This document shows, one piece after another, positions 35,591 through 47,223 of a stretch of 64,000 nucleotides of DNA. The first letter of the stretch is position 1. Every line of letters begins with the position of its first letter. Both the position numbers and the translations under genes were made by a program. The notes below the pieces were generated by a model. That model was not told the DNA's origin. It ran no database searches and worked only from the letters and a program-made list of their open reading frames with translations. This DNA is from Peromyscus leucopus. Taxonomy: Eukaryota > Chordata > Mammalia > Rodentia > Cricetidae. Location of the stretch: contig NC_051068.1 of assembly GCF_004664715.2 (NCBI RefSeq), positions 50,194,953-50,258,952 on the forward strand, written 5' to 3'.

Positions 35591-38500
35591 TGAGACTTTG
35601 GGGGGATTTCTTATATCATTGTTTCTTAACATAATCCTTTCAAATGACTCTCATTCTGAAATGCCTTCCCTTGACAAGTTATCTGTGATCCAGCAGTTCT
35701 ATGATAGTAATCATTTAGGAACACTGTTTGATTTACTTCCTGTGAATTGTTTGTTTTCCTTCTTTACCTTTAGTAGGATTTAATTTCCATACAGGAGGAG
35801 AAGGGGCTCAATTTTTAGAAAAATATGATTTTAACCTAATAGAATTGTAGGTAGAAATTGAATATACACAAATAAATGAATGAATGATAAGAGCAAGGTT
35901 AATGTAATATATGAATTTATGAATCATGAATAAAAATACACACTCTTCTATGAAGAAGTAGAAAAATAACCAATAGTGCAATCACCCTCTCTGTCTAGAG
36001 ATTCCTGCATCAAGAGAGCAAGTAGAGAGAAGTGTGTATTTTCTATTCTGATTAAAAAAAAATCCACACAAAAATCAACCAAAGGTTTAGTATGAAATGA
36101 GAGGACATTGCTGCTTCTATGATTTCAATGATTATTTTAGGTTATGGTGACATTATGAGGTGAAATCAGACTTAAGAATACAAAACATTGAGTTTCTTTG
36201 AAAGGAAGACATTGTAACAGAAATGGGATTTTGCTTTTGGTTCCTACAACTTTTCCAAAATGATAAAAAAAAAAAGTGTAATATAAATACAATGTTACAA
36301 TTTACATATAAGTACTAAATCTATAGTTTTGCATAGATATTTTATACCAAAATAATGTCATTTAATTGAAATAATGGTTTTATTAGAAGTAATAAAAAAC
36401 AAAAACCTTCTTAAAATGTTGTCTAAGGTATATGACTATATTAGTTTCTTTTAATTTTTGTCAGCATCTTAAATATTGTAGATCAACTTACCTTACACCT
36501 AAATATCCAGTAAGTAGATGGATTTTAACAAGTGTCAAATACAGATAAACTATAAGAAAAGCATTCTTGTGTGTTTCCCGTATTTGAAAGTTCCATAAAA
36601 ACAAACATTTCTCTCTGATACTGCCTTAGGATCCTATAAAATTTCCTTAAAAGTTATCCTTACTTTGTATTTCATGCAATTTAAATTTTTGCAAATTTGA
36701 GAATTCAACCATGTTTGTTCTCATAAAAAAAATTGAAAGTTTAATAACATTTAATAAAATATAAAAAGCTTAATTTTACTATACTTTTTTATGCTACTGG
36801 GAAATTTGAGGTGCGCCATGAAATTTCATTTAAATAAATTCACTATAATGAAGAAAGTCACCCTACAAATGCAACTGAAATTCTGTGCTATTACAGTTGG
36901 ATAAATATCAGTTTGTCACAAAATGGATGCCTCAATGAATGAATATCACCAGTGTAAGGCGATTCCATCTCTCTTCTCAAGTTTGTTGTAGTTGTTGTTG
37001 TTCCCTTTGGAAACACATTGATCTTTATTGTTTCATTAACTATAATACAAGTATCTTGTTCTCTGTACAGGTCTTGCTGCATGTTGCATGAGGCAGATAC
37101 TGACATCCTACTCCCATCAAGTTAACAGAAATTAAGAGTAACTTTCGCTCCCTTTTCATTCCCCATCACTTTCTTAAGCAAAATTATTTCCTTGGTGTTC
37201 CTGCACTCTTCACTCTTGAGATGTTTCTTCATCCGAATTTCCTGTTGCTTGCCTGTGTGGGTGACAGTAGGAAAGTGGGGCTTTCTCATGGAGGTGATTA
37301 CGCTTCACATTATGAAGAATGTAATTACTACTGAATAACTCAAGACACTGTGAAGTATCATGTGATGCTGCCATTCTTACTCATAAGTCTCATATCAAGC
37401 GATTCTTTCTCTCAAAATTTGGCTTGTTTGTATAATCCTGGATACTGAATTACCTAAAAACTAAAAATTAAACTCTAATGTGACATAGTATGTTAATAAA
37501 TGGTTCGAATATAAGACAATGAGTACAATGTCCAATGTAAGTCTGAAAATCAGAAAATATATTGGTTATGATGGTAAAAGAGAAAGGAATATTATTCCCA
37601 GAAGAATACTTATTTAAAAATTAATTCAATTTTTCCTAAATGAAAATGCAAAGGAGAAGGGAAGCAATACTGAACAAAGGAAGTAAAATAGTAAAGACAG
37701 AGGAAGCATGATTTTGACAGATAGAGTTCTCTGTCTATGTGTGTAGAGGGCAAGCATCATACAGGATCTTATGACAAGGTCATTCTTGGGCCCTGTCTAG
37801 AACTGTGACATGGAAGTTTTGCTCTCAGCAATGTGAAACATACATCATGCAGGAAACAAACCTAGGTCATTTTCTTGTGTTATCTTTCCCAAGTTTAGAT
37901 TGTGAAATTTTAGACGTTTCTACTCATTTAATTCCAAAAGAATACCCTTGCTTCCCTTTAAGAAAAAACTAATGTTTGAATAAATAGTGAGACCATAGAA
38001 ATACATTATGTAATGTTATACAGCATGGCTAAATTAATTGTATGTTACATTAAACAGACACAAACTGATATATAAAAATATTAAATGTCTAATTACATTC
38101 TCCAAACCAAAAACAAAAATGTTATCACTTTGATCAGAATCAAAGAGATAAGTTATCTGTCCAAGACTATTACATTTTTGTAAAACTATAATTTATAGTT
38201 ACTATTTAAATTAAAAAAACCACTCAGTCTGTTTCTTAACTGCATTTTTACTTTTTCATGCAGTGTGACTCATTGGCAGAAAGCTCTCAGACCATCCAAA
38301 TAAAGCAATTTTCTGCCTTTTTACAGTATACTATAATAGCACATTTGCATCTCATCTCTATAACAACTCTTGCTACAAACAGCTTGATATTTAATTTTTC
38401 TTCACTACATACCAACTAAAAGAACATCAGAAAAACCCTTTGAAGTTGGTTGCTTCAGCTAGATTCTGTGTTCTTCCTGCCCTTCGTTTTCTATTGCTAC

Positions 38501-40031
38501 CTGCAGTGTAGACAAGAAGGCTGAATCTCTCACTTCCAACTGACAAATGAGAATATATTAGAGATTAAAATCAGGTAGGAAAAAGAAGTGGGTTGACACT
38601 GCCTAAGCTGTAATTACATGCTGTTCCCTCACCAATACAGCACTGACTCGCAGAGTCCTTTGTAAGTGTGCAATCCTTTAACCGGTACTGTTGTCTTTAC
38701 TCATTTAGCACAATGTCCTCCTGAGAGATCCAGCTTGTCCTCAACAAGCGAACATTTAGATTCTTTTCATCCATAGGCCACCATGAATATAATTGTAATG
38801 ACCGTGAAAATTCTGATACTTCTTAAACCTAATTTCAAGTGCATAGACAATATCCTGAGAAGATTGCTGAGATCCATGGAAATGTTGTCATTTTATGAAA
38901 ACTCTGTAAATTGTAGACAGGTAAACATATAGAAAAAGATTGTCTACAGAACACAATTTGCTATGTTGTTGAAAAATCCTGACCCACTGCTGTGGGAGTT
39001 TACATTGCATGCTAATAAAAACTCAACCTGTCACATTCAAATTCATTGTACCTTCTGAAGCATGTTTTGTTTTCACAATTAAATAATACTTACTGGGATA
39101 TCTTTTGTGTGAACATGACAATGTAACCTCTGTCGCTAAACTCTGTGGTGCAGTCTGCTTTCTATGGCTCTGCACATTATTTTATACCAGTTTCAGCTTC
39201 ACACACTTACTGTTTGCTAAGCAAATGATTATGTAGACTAATATCTTTCACCCTTTTATCCTACTCTGAGCAACACCATTAATACAACTTATTTTAAAAC
39301 CCTAGTCAGCATTTTGCACTCTTAAGTTAATAATAATTAAGTGAAAGCAACTGATGCTGATCAAAATTGTTTTCCTCGGGATGATGTGTTTCAGGTTCAA
39401 CATAATTAGGGGGAACCTCCAGTTCCAGTTCCCAGTTACAAAAGCTCAGCCATGTGCATAATGAGACTCCTTTTGTCTTTTCAATGCTAAGCAAAGCATA
39501 GAAAACAAACAGGAATACATCATTATATGGGAACTTTGACACCAAAATACACCTCATGTACCACAGTATTTTCCTTTGCTAATAAAGCCTTATTTGTAGA
39601 GGACATATTAAAACTTCTATTCGTACTGGTACTTTCAGACAAAATCAATCCGTTGAGCCTTCTGTTTCAGATTCTCCCATTACCACAGTTGCTACTTCAA
39701 ATATTTACTATGACATTCCCAAGTCAGAAAATAAACAAGCAAGCAGATTGATGCAATTGTGTGAAATTTAACTTAGGAAAGCATCACACATTTTCCAAAC
39801 ATTAGAAAAAGTATGCCCTTTGTATGACTCTTTATTTGCTCTATTGTATTTGGTCCGAATTTAGGTATCAGTTCCATAAGTCGTAGGCTCCCTTTTATTT
39901 ACTTTCATCAAACTTCTATATGATGAGCAGGTAGAAATAAAACCACAACACCTTTCACTAGATATTTTCTAAAAGTAAAATTATTTTCTCCCTATAATAC
40001 GAAAGCAGTACTAACTAGTAATGTTGAATTA
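35591..40031. other. Longest repeat-poor stretch in the window
   Basis: About 4.4 kb with no SINE, L1 or LTR that I recognise and no frame above 76 codons. Patches at 37130-37400 and 38230-39060 have mixed base composition rather than the simple AT-rich texture. An octamer-like ATTTGCAT lies at 38343-38350. It could hold conserved non-coding elements, but nothing in the sequence alone proves it. Confidence 0.4.
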
Positions 40032-40088
40032 GTCCAATGTCATTTTTGTCCAATGTCATTTTTGTCCAATTTGTCCAATGTCATTTTT
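40032..40088. repeat. 16-bp tandem repeat
   Basis: Unit GTCCAATGTCATTTTT at 40032-40047, 40048-40063 and (with one mismatch at its last base) 40073-40088, with a truncated 9-bp unit between the second and third. Confidence 0.95.
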
Positions 40089-40121
40089 GCCAGGATACCA
40101 CTATTATCCTATGAGCTTCAC

Positions 40122-40163
40122 ATGATTGTGGGACATTATACATTATGATTGTGTGACATTATA
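40122..40163. repeat. 23-bp tandem duplication
   Basis: 'atgattgtgggacattata' recurs 23 bp later as 'atgattgtgtgacattata' (one mismatch). Confidence 0.9.
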
Positions 40164-40820
40164 AATTTCTCCTAATTGATGATGTCCTTATATTTCAGAC
40201 TCAGGGAATATCTTTATTACTGATGTGAAAGAATTGTGTTGCCTAAGTCAGAGGTATCACATTTTTAATTGGAATCTCTAAGGAAAAAAATACACCTCCT
40301 TTTTCAATGGACTTAATTTTTTAATGATATCTTTAAGTACTTCACCAGACGGCAATTACCATGAACCAAAGGTTTGTTTTTTTTGTTATAATAATCACTG
40401 ATCTGTGGCTAACAGAGCACTTGACACATAAAGGATGCAAGGATATATTTTATAAAGTAAAGACATGATTGTCTTAAATACATACTGGCAAGGTGGCAGG
40501 GAGTTAGCCATGGCTAACTATGGGAAGTAAGGTTATATCCTACATTCTGTGTTCCTGGCTGTTAGATGAACGTTTGTAAAGCTACCGCTAAGTTCTTCCT
40601 GCCACTTCAGGATGTTTTCACGAAGACTATAGATGATACATCGCACTGCAGATCATTATTAAAAGCAAACAAGATAGAAAACACAACAGCATCAAGCAAA
40701 AACCAAACAATAACAAAAAGGGGATTAGCCTTGCACTGAAGAGTAGGATGAAAGAAATTAGGTACTCAAGGAGAGAAAGTAAGCAATGGTGTAGCAAAAG
40801 AAGGGGGAGACAAAGTACTT

Positions 40821-41628
40821 ATTTATTTGTTTGTTTGTTTGTTTATTTCTATTGTCAGCTTGATACAATATAAATTCTTATCCCAATAGTGAAATGTTTG
40901 ATTGAGGCTTGCCCAGTAATTGAGTAAAACCAAAACTTCTTATAAGCCACAGTCATCTTAGGGTCCACCCTGATATATAGCCTCCCTGGTTCTGTGGGTT
41001 GCAGTCTGATTGTTCTTTGTTTTATAACTAGAATCCACTTATGAGTGAGTACATACCATGTTTGTTCTTCTGGGTTTAGGTTACAAGACACGGTCAATAA
41101 GACAAAAAGACAGCCTACAGAATGGGAAAAGACCTTTATCAACCCCACATCTGACAGAGGACTGATCTCCAAAGTTTTAAAGAACTCAAGAAACTAGACA
41201 TAAAAATACTAAACAATCCAACTAAAAATGGGCTAAAGAGCTAAACAGAGAATTCTCAAAAGAAGAATCACAAATGGCTGAAAGACATTTAAAGAAATGC
41301 TCAAAATCCTTAATCATCATAGAAAATGCAAATCAAAACGACTCTGAGATACCACTTTAGACCTGTCAGAATGGCTAAGATCAAAAACACTAATGACAGT
41401 CAATGTTGGAGAGGGTGAGGAGCAAAGGTAACACTCCTCCATTGTTGGTGGGAGTGAAAACTTGTACAACCACTGTGGAAATCAGTATGGCGGTTTCTCA
41501 GAAAATTGGGAATCAATAGATCTACATCAAGACCCAGCCAAACCACTCTTGGGCATATACCCAAAGAATGCTCAATCATACCACAAAGACACATGCTCAA
41601 CTATGTATATAGCAGCACTATTTGTAAT
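40821..41628 (-). mobile_element. L1 insertion with internal inversion (twin priming) and 13-bp TSD
   Basis: The left part (to about 41091) is antisense L1 sequence ('gattgttctttgttttataa', 'gagtgagtacataccatgtt', 'cttctgggtttaggttac'). The right part (about 41092-41628) is sense L1 ORF2 C-terminal sequence ('caccactgtggaaatcagt'-like, 'cttgggcatatacccaaaga', 'tatagcagcactatttgtaa'). AGACAAAGTACTT is present at both borders (40808-40820 and 41629-41641). The tail is a (TTTG)n stretch at about 40825-40849, so the insertion is on the minus strand. The upstream ORF2 piece is inverted relative to the 3' piece. The 66- and 91-codon frames are ORF2 remnants or shadows. Confidence 0.95.
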
Positions 41629-41641
41629 AGACAAAGTACTT

Positions 41642-42354
41642 TTAAAATCCATGACGTAGAAGCTGAAGAACTGGCACACTCCTTGTCAGATGCTGCACTC
41701 TTTGTCTGGACTCACTTGCCTTTGCTTTTCTTTGTTGGGCTAAAGAAACATCCATTTAAATTCCGTGAATCTCTTAGTTGAATTTCCTTTGAGAAGACAG
41801 TACAGAGGAGAATTCCTTGGCAAAGTGTAGTTTGATGAAATTCAGAGGAAAATGAAGTGACTAATACTTGATGACTGATTATAAACACACAATTTTGTGA
41901 ACATGTGTAATTTTGTACTAAATAATTATTATAATTGGTCCCTGCAGAATGTATATATTGTATGGTACATTAATGGGGAATAAAATTTTTCTGGTTCAGG
42001 TCCACTGATGATTTGCTATATCTAGCCTCCTCTTTAGTCCATTATTTTAGTTGTGCATTTTGAAATTTAAGTATTTTTAAATTATGCTTGTCTTTACATA
42101 TTAAACACATTCACAATAATAAACATTAATTAGCATTTTATTATGCTAACCCTCTTGATAGAACTCTTTAAATGGACTTCTTTAATAAAAAAATCCATAT
42201 TGACAGCTACAAATTTGTTTCATTCAATTCTCTTGAAAAATAACTTCATTGTAAAGAAAGAATGGCATGCTTTTGAAATAGTGTTTTGAGGACAAAATAA
42301 CTTTGTTTCCATCTCAGTGACAAAAAGAACTATTTTACTACTGTAATTATAAAG
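41642..42354. other. AT-rich stretch, nothing identified
   Basis: No recognisable feature. Confidence 0.5.
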
Positions 42355-42485
42355 CCTTGTCTAGGCTTAGTAGTGTTTACCTGTAATACCAGTAAATGGG
42401 AGACTGAGACATGTAGGCCAGGCAGTACCAGGATAGTCTAAGCTACATAGCAAAATCCTCTATCAAACAAACTGAAAAAATAACA
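42355..42485 (+). mobile_element. Diverged B1 or B4 3' part
   Basis: 'gtgtttacctgtaataccag', 'aaatgggagactgagacatg', 'ggccaggcagtaccaggata', 'taagctacatagcaaaatcc', then an A-rich end. Confidence 0.75.
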
Positions 42486-42789
42486 GCCACCCCAACAGAA
42501 ACTTTATTTAATTAACATGCCTCAAATTTTTCTTTCTTTATAAATAAAAATGCTGTTGAGTGACATATTGTTCTTTATCTATTACTCAAAGGGATGACAA
42601 AGGAGAATTCCTCCTGAAATCACCTGGCTATCTATTGCAAATTCTAGAATTCCTCATCAGTTCTCATCTCCTAACACCCTACTCTCTAGAATCGAAAGTC
42701 CTCTGAAACCCAGAAATGTGCTATCTATGCTCCTGCAAACTCATCACGAAGGGAATAAGGCTGGTTTATCTGATAAAATGAAGACCTGA

Positions 42790-43060
42790 GCTTGTATCTA
42801 CAAGGTTTTTATTAAAAGGAAGCAGGGAAATGGGAAGTGTGGAACTGGCAATGTGAGGTAGAAATGAGGATCTCTTAGTTGAGTGGCTAAAATGAAGGGT
42901 CCAGTTCATGAAGCCTGTGTTCAAGGAGATACTCTGTCCAAAAAGTAGGTAGAGAATTAATAAGGAAGACATTCAAAGTCACTCACTTTTCTCTACTCAT
43001 AGCTCACATGTGTGCACACATACATAAACATGTACACACATATATAAAATAAAGAACTCC
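42790..43060 (+). mobile_element. Old rodent SINE (B3/B4/RSINE-like)
   Basis: 'gtccagttcatgaagcctgt', 'gatactctgtccaaaaagta', 'taataaggaagacattcaaa', 'catagctcacatgtgtgcac' and an end 'cacatatataaaataaag'. The order is that of a rodent SINE with an A-rich end. The subfamily is uncertain. Confidence 0.6.
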
Positions 43061-43101
43061 TGTCATGAGATTAGATGTAATGAGTAATTCAAGAACCCTT
43101 C

Positions 43102-43563
43102 TATGGTGATATTTTATTCGTACTAAAATGTGATTTGTATGTTAATAAATAAAGTTGCCTGGGTTTCAGAGCTATTAGCAAGCCATAGGAAAGCTGGGCG
43201 GTGGTGGTGCATGTCTTTAATCCCAGCAGTTGGTAGGCAGAGCTAGGTAGATCTCTGTGTGTTCAAGGATACAGCCAGCATGGAGACACACACCTTTAAT
43301 CTTAATACCAACCATAAAAGACCTGGAGGTCTGTACAGACAGGCAGTGACGAGGCAGTCATGTGGTTAGGTTTACAACCAATGAGAAGGCAGAACAGAAA
43401 GTCTTTATAAAGTCAAAAACACAAGAAGTAGCTCTCTTTCAGAGAGGTAGGACCACCATGAGAGGAAGGGTAAGGATTTTAGCTCTTAGCTCTGACCTCT
43501 TGGCTTTCTTCTTTGCATTGGTTCTGTGTTTCTTATTTAATAAGACGGTTGGTTACATCTACA
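43102..43563 (+). mobile_element. LTR family B (B1-containing), copy 1, 6-bp TSD
   Basis: A 462-bp unit starts 'TATGGTGATATTTTATTCG' and ends 'ggttacatctaca'. CCCTTC lies before it (43096-43101) and after it (43564-43569). Inside are two segments derived from B1 heads ('gctgggcggtggtggtgcat' with 'gtctttaatcccagcagttg', and 'gagacacacacctttaatct'), then 'gacctggaggtctgtacaga' and 'cttatttaataagacggttg'. The same modules occur at 46737-47223 and 48759-49262. This copy is the most diverged of the three. Confidence 0.85.
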
Positions 43564-43757
43564 CCCTTCTTAATTGAAATCTTTTTCAAATGATTGTATC
43601 CTTTTCTAGGCAATAAAATATAATTGACTCTGAGTGTTGCAATATTGTTATTTTTAACAGTTGTTTTACTGAATACAGTCGATAACATAGTCACAGTAAA
43701 ACATTAGAAAATAATGAATTTTTAAGATTATTTTCTATTTTCATTGTCATTTTACTT

Positions 43758-44775
43758 TACCATCCTGACCTCAAATGGTATTAAGAGCTATAGTAATAAA
43801 AACAACTTGACATTGGCACAAAAAATAAAAAATAAAAAGTCATGTCTATCAATGGAATAGAGGTTAAGAAAAAAAAAAAAAAACAGAAATTCCCAATTTG
43901 ACACCTGATTTTTGAAAACGAAGCCAGAAATACATTCTAGAAAAAATGAAATTATTTTCAACAAATGGGGCTTGTCAATGATTTGCCTGCATGTAGAAGA
44001 ATCCAAATAAATCAATATTTATCTTCCTACCTGAAACTCGACTCCAAATTAATCAAAGACCTCAACATAAAACCAGATATGCTGAATGCAATAGAAACAA
44101 GTGAGGAAGTAAGGAATAGCTTTGAATTCATTAGATCAGGAAAAGGCTTTATTAAGAGAACATCATTAGCACAGGCACTAAGATCAACTATTCATAAATG
44201 TGACCTTGTGAAACCAAAAAGCAATTGCATGACAAAAGACACCATCACTTTTTTTTGTAATAGAATGAAAAAAAAATTTCTATATAAGGCTAATATCCAA
44301 AATATATAGAGAACTAAAAAATTGCTGGGTGATGGTGGTGGTGGCACATGCCTTTAATCCCAGCACTTGGGAGGCAAGGCAGGCAGATCTCTGTGACTCC
44401 AAGGCCAGCCTGGTTTACAAAATGAGTTCTAGGAAAAGCACAAAGCTACACAGAGAAACCCTGTCTCGGAAAAAAACAAAAAAAAAAAAAAAAGAACTAA
44501 AAAATGGGATATTAATAAAGTAAATGCTCTAATTAAAAAATAAGGTACAAATCTAAACAAAGAATTCTACATAGAGGAAAAATCAAATTTCTGAGAAGCA
44601 CTTAAAGAAATGTTCAACATCCTTAACCACCAGAGAAATGCAAACCAAAACTATTTTGAGATTTTATCTTACAGTAGTCATGATGGCCAATAAAATAAAG
44701 GGCAGCTCATGCTGATGGATGTTGAATAACGGGAATATTCATCTATTGCTGGTGGGAGTTCAGACTTATATAGGC
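43758..44775 (+). mobile_element. L1 ORF2 fragment (sense), interrupted by a B1
   Basis: Sense ORF2 landmarks: 'gagctatagtaataaaaaca', 'tttcaacaaatggggcttgt', 'gcatgtagaagaatccaaat', 'gacctcaacataaaaccaga', 'agcacaggcactaagatcaa', 'ctaatatccaaaatatatag', then after the B1 'ccttaaccaccagagaaatg' and 'tctattgctggtgggagttc'. The 114-codon frame at 43965-44309 is a surviving ORF2 piece (C-terminal part of the reverse transcriptase protein, no catalytic motif in it). Multiple disruptions; not functional. Confidence 0.94.
44323..44492 (+). mobile_element. B1 SINE inside the L1, 13-bp TSD
   Basis: Full B1: 'gctgggtgatggtggtggtg', 'tttaatcccagcacttggga', 'ccaaggccagcctggtttac', 'agttctaggaaaagcacaaa', 'gctacacagagaaaccctgt', A-tail. 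AGAACTAAAAAAT flanks it at 44310-44322 and 44493-44505. The 3' half is the cricetid form. Confidence 0.98.
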
Positions 44776-46736
44776 TTATACTTTCAAATTAGGTTAAGTT
44801 TCTTGTATAATTCTTGTCCTGTTTTTTAAAAAAAAAAGATAGAATTTAAAAGAATGTTTGCTTCATGGGGTATTAAACTGCACCTCATTGCATTCATATA
44901 CAAGAATATATATTGCTGGCAGCTAAGTCTTATAACGTAAGAGTAATGCACTTGGTATTGATTTTAAAGATACTGGATTATATATACTGTTAAATATGTG
45001 TTTTGTCTTCTACAAATTGTTGTTGTACTCTATGTATTCATTCTTGAAATAAAAAGGATATTTAATTTTGCTGTCATAAAAATACACAGTTGAGAGATTT
45101 TAAACTTGTTTAAAAGGAGATTTTAGAGTTTTACAGAAAAAAAACCCCTACATTATTTTTTAAAAAATCTTTTAAAAACCTTTAAGTTTATATGGCTAAA
45201 GGACAATTTTTTTTCAATTTTTAAGATACTTTATTGTAATGTCATTGTTAATATATGATACTGATAAATAGTAAATAAAAGGCTAAAAATTAGGGCTATA
45301 GGTAAGCACCAGAGATGGAGGTACTCCTGTCTTATGATATAGTGAGATGGTGACCTAAGCAGTCTGACAAGAAGACTTAGAACCACTGGCTTAAATAATG
45401 TCTCTCCTTACTTAGGTCTATTCAAGCTAACAGACTGATTTAAAGATATATGCCTAACCTCTTTGGTTTTTGCTAGTATTGTTAAGCTCTAGCTGTTTTC
45501 GTAAATTGAATCATACAGTGAACTGTTATGTTTTATAATAGATCAGAAAAGTTCCCAATTTCTTTGGACACTATGTTTATAAGTCTTAACTTGATACTGA
45601 AAGAGCTTCAATTCATAAATTTTAATTTTTATTTTAAACTGTTAAAGATGATTGAGCCTTGTGATTTTCAGAACTATAGAGAATAGACAATGGCCCTCAA
45701 ACTGTCAGATATTTGCTGAATATGGCATTTAATGTATTTAAACTTATGAACGACAGAGACTCCCAGATCCTAGCAGTTACCCCTCAAGGTTGACAAGAAG
45801 ACAATGGGCGTGGTGACAGACAACTACATGTGGAATATGGTAATGCTAACCATTGGGCAAGACTACCCCACTACCTCACTTGCTGCCAATGACCGGCCCA
45901 AACTGTGGATAAACAGGACACTGGAGAGTTGATTGCCTCACTTTGCCTAAACAAAGTAAGGTCAGTCCCTCCCTTCCTCCTCCACAGATAAGCCTCTCTT
46001 CTTCTACACCTGGCAACCAAGGCTGCTGCCATGGTACCCATGTACCCAATGCCGTGGAGACCACAGGAGCCTGGGATAACTGTCTAGGTAAAGGATTATG
46101 GGCTAGTTTCTATCATTTTAGTTAATCCTTCTCAAGTCTCCGGTCACATTGATAGCTAAGCTAGCTGTAGCTCTGGCAGCTAGGCAACAGCAGAAAATCA
46201 GCTCCTTTCCCCAAGGCTACAGCCACCTAATGACTAATGTTCATTAGTCAGTCCACTAGTTAGTTAAAGCTACTAGATCTCTTATTAAAGGCAAACAGGT
46301 ATGCCTTGTTTACAGCCTTCATATTAAAAGAAAAACAGTTTTTGGGTATAAATTTCCACTAAATAAACATGCTTTACAATGACTATTCTCAATAAGAACT
46401 ACTTGTGTCTCTGGTAGATGATTTAAGTCCAAACAATGTATAAGTTCTGGTCTAAGAAAATGTCTTAAGGTATATAAAGTCTCAAGTTTTAAAACCTCAA
46501 AGTTCAATGGGTCTAAAAAATTATTTCAGATATATGCATACAAACTATAAAGGTATATTGATATACTGAGATTTCAAGGGATCAAAGGTTCAGCATTGAT
46601 AAATGGAGTTCTCAAAAACTGATAGATCACTGACTACTTACTATTCAGTCCCAAGCTTGAAATATCAGATTTCCTTTGGTTGTCTTCTAAGTATAGACCT
46701 AAATGTACTTTTCATTAGGCTGAAAACATTATCAGG
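44776..46736. other. Unassigned stretch with a GC-richer island
   Basis: The left part is AT-rich. 45740-46280 is richer in G and C and has overlapping 60-codon frames on both strands without a domain. It may be an unrecognised retroelement interior, because it is flanked by L1 and LTR sequence, but no motif supports that. Confidence 0.35.
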
Positions 46737-47223
46737 TGTGGTGACATTTTATCTGTGTCCCCCAATAAAGTTTATCTGAGGATCAGAGAAAAAAGCCAGC
46801 CATTATAGTAGACATAGAAGTCAGGCAATGGTAGCACATGCCTTTAATCCTATCACTCAGGTGGCAGAATCTGTCTGGATCTCTGTGAGTTCAAGGCCAC
46901 ACTGTGAACATAGCCAGGCATGGTGGCACTCACCTTAAATTCCAACAATAGTTAGCCATAAAGATCTGGAGGTCTGTACAGAGAGACAGGAGTGACAGAA
47001 CTAGGCAGGAAGAGGGAGTGATGTAGCTGGGCGTAGAGGACATGAGTTAGCAGAACAGAAGGAGTATAGGCATGGGTATACAGGAAATAGCTCTCTTTGG
47101 AGACTGAAGGTTGGTGAGGTGAGATTGGCGTGTGGCTTATCCTGTTCCTCTGATCTCTCAGCTTTACCCCAATTTCTGGCTCTATGATTTTTATTTTATA
47201 AGACCTTATAAGAATTGTCTACT
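46737..47223 (+). mobile_element. LTR family B (B1-containing), copy 2, near-perfect 6-bp TSD
   Basis: A 487-bp unit starts 'TGTGGTGACATTTTATCTG' with 'cccccaataaagtttatctg' close behind, then B1-head module 1 ('gtagcacatgcctttaatcc'), 'ctctgtgagttcaaggccac', B1-head module 2 ('agccaggcatggtggcactc'), 'gatctggaggtctgtacaga', 'gcttatcctgttcctctgat', ending 'agaattgtctact'. Flanks are ATCAGG (46731-46736) and GTCAGG (47224-47229), 5 of 6 identical. Confidence 0.85.

Noticed and set aside
43965..44309. 114-codon frame, the best-looking protein in its neighbourhood
   Set aside because: It is a surviving piece of L1 ORF2 in a disrupted L1 with a B1 insertion, so not a host gene.
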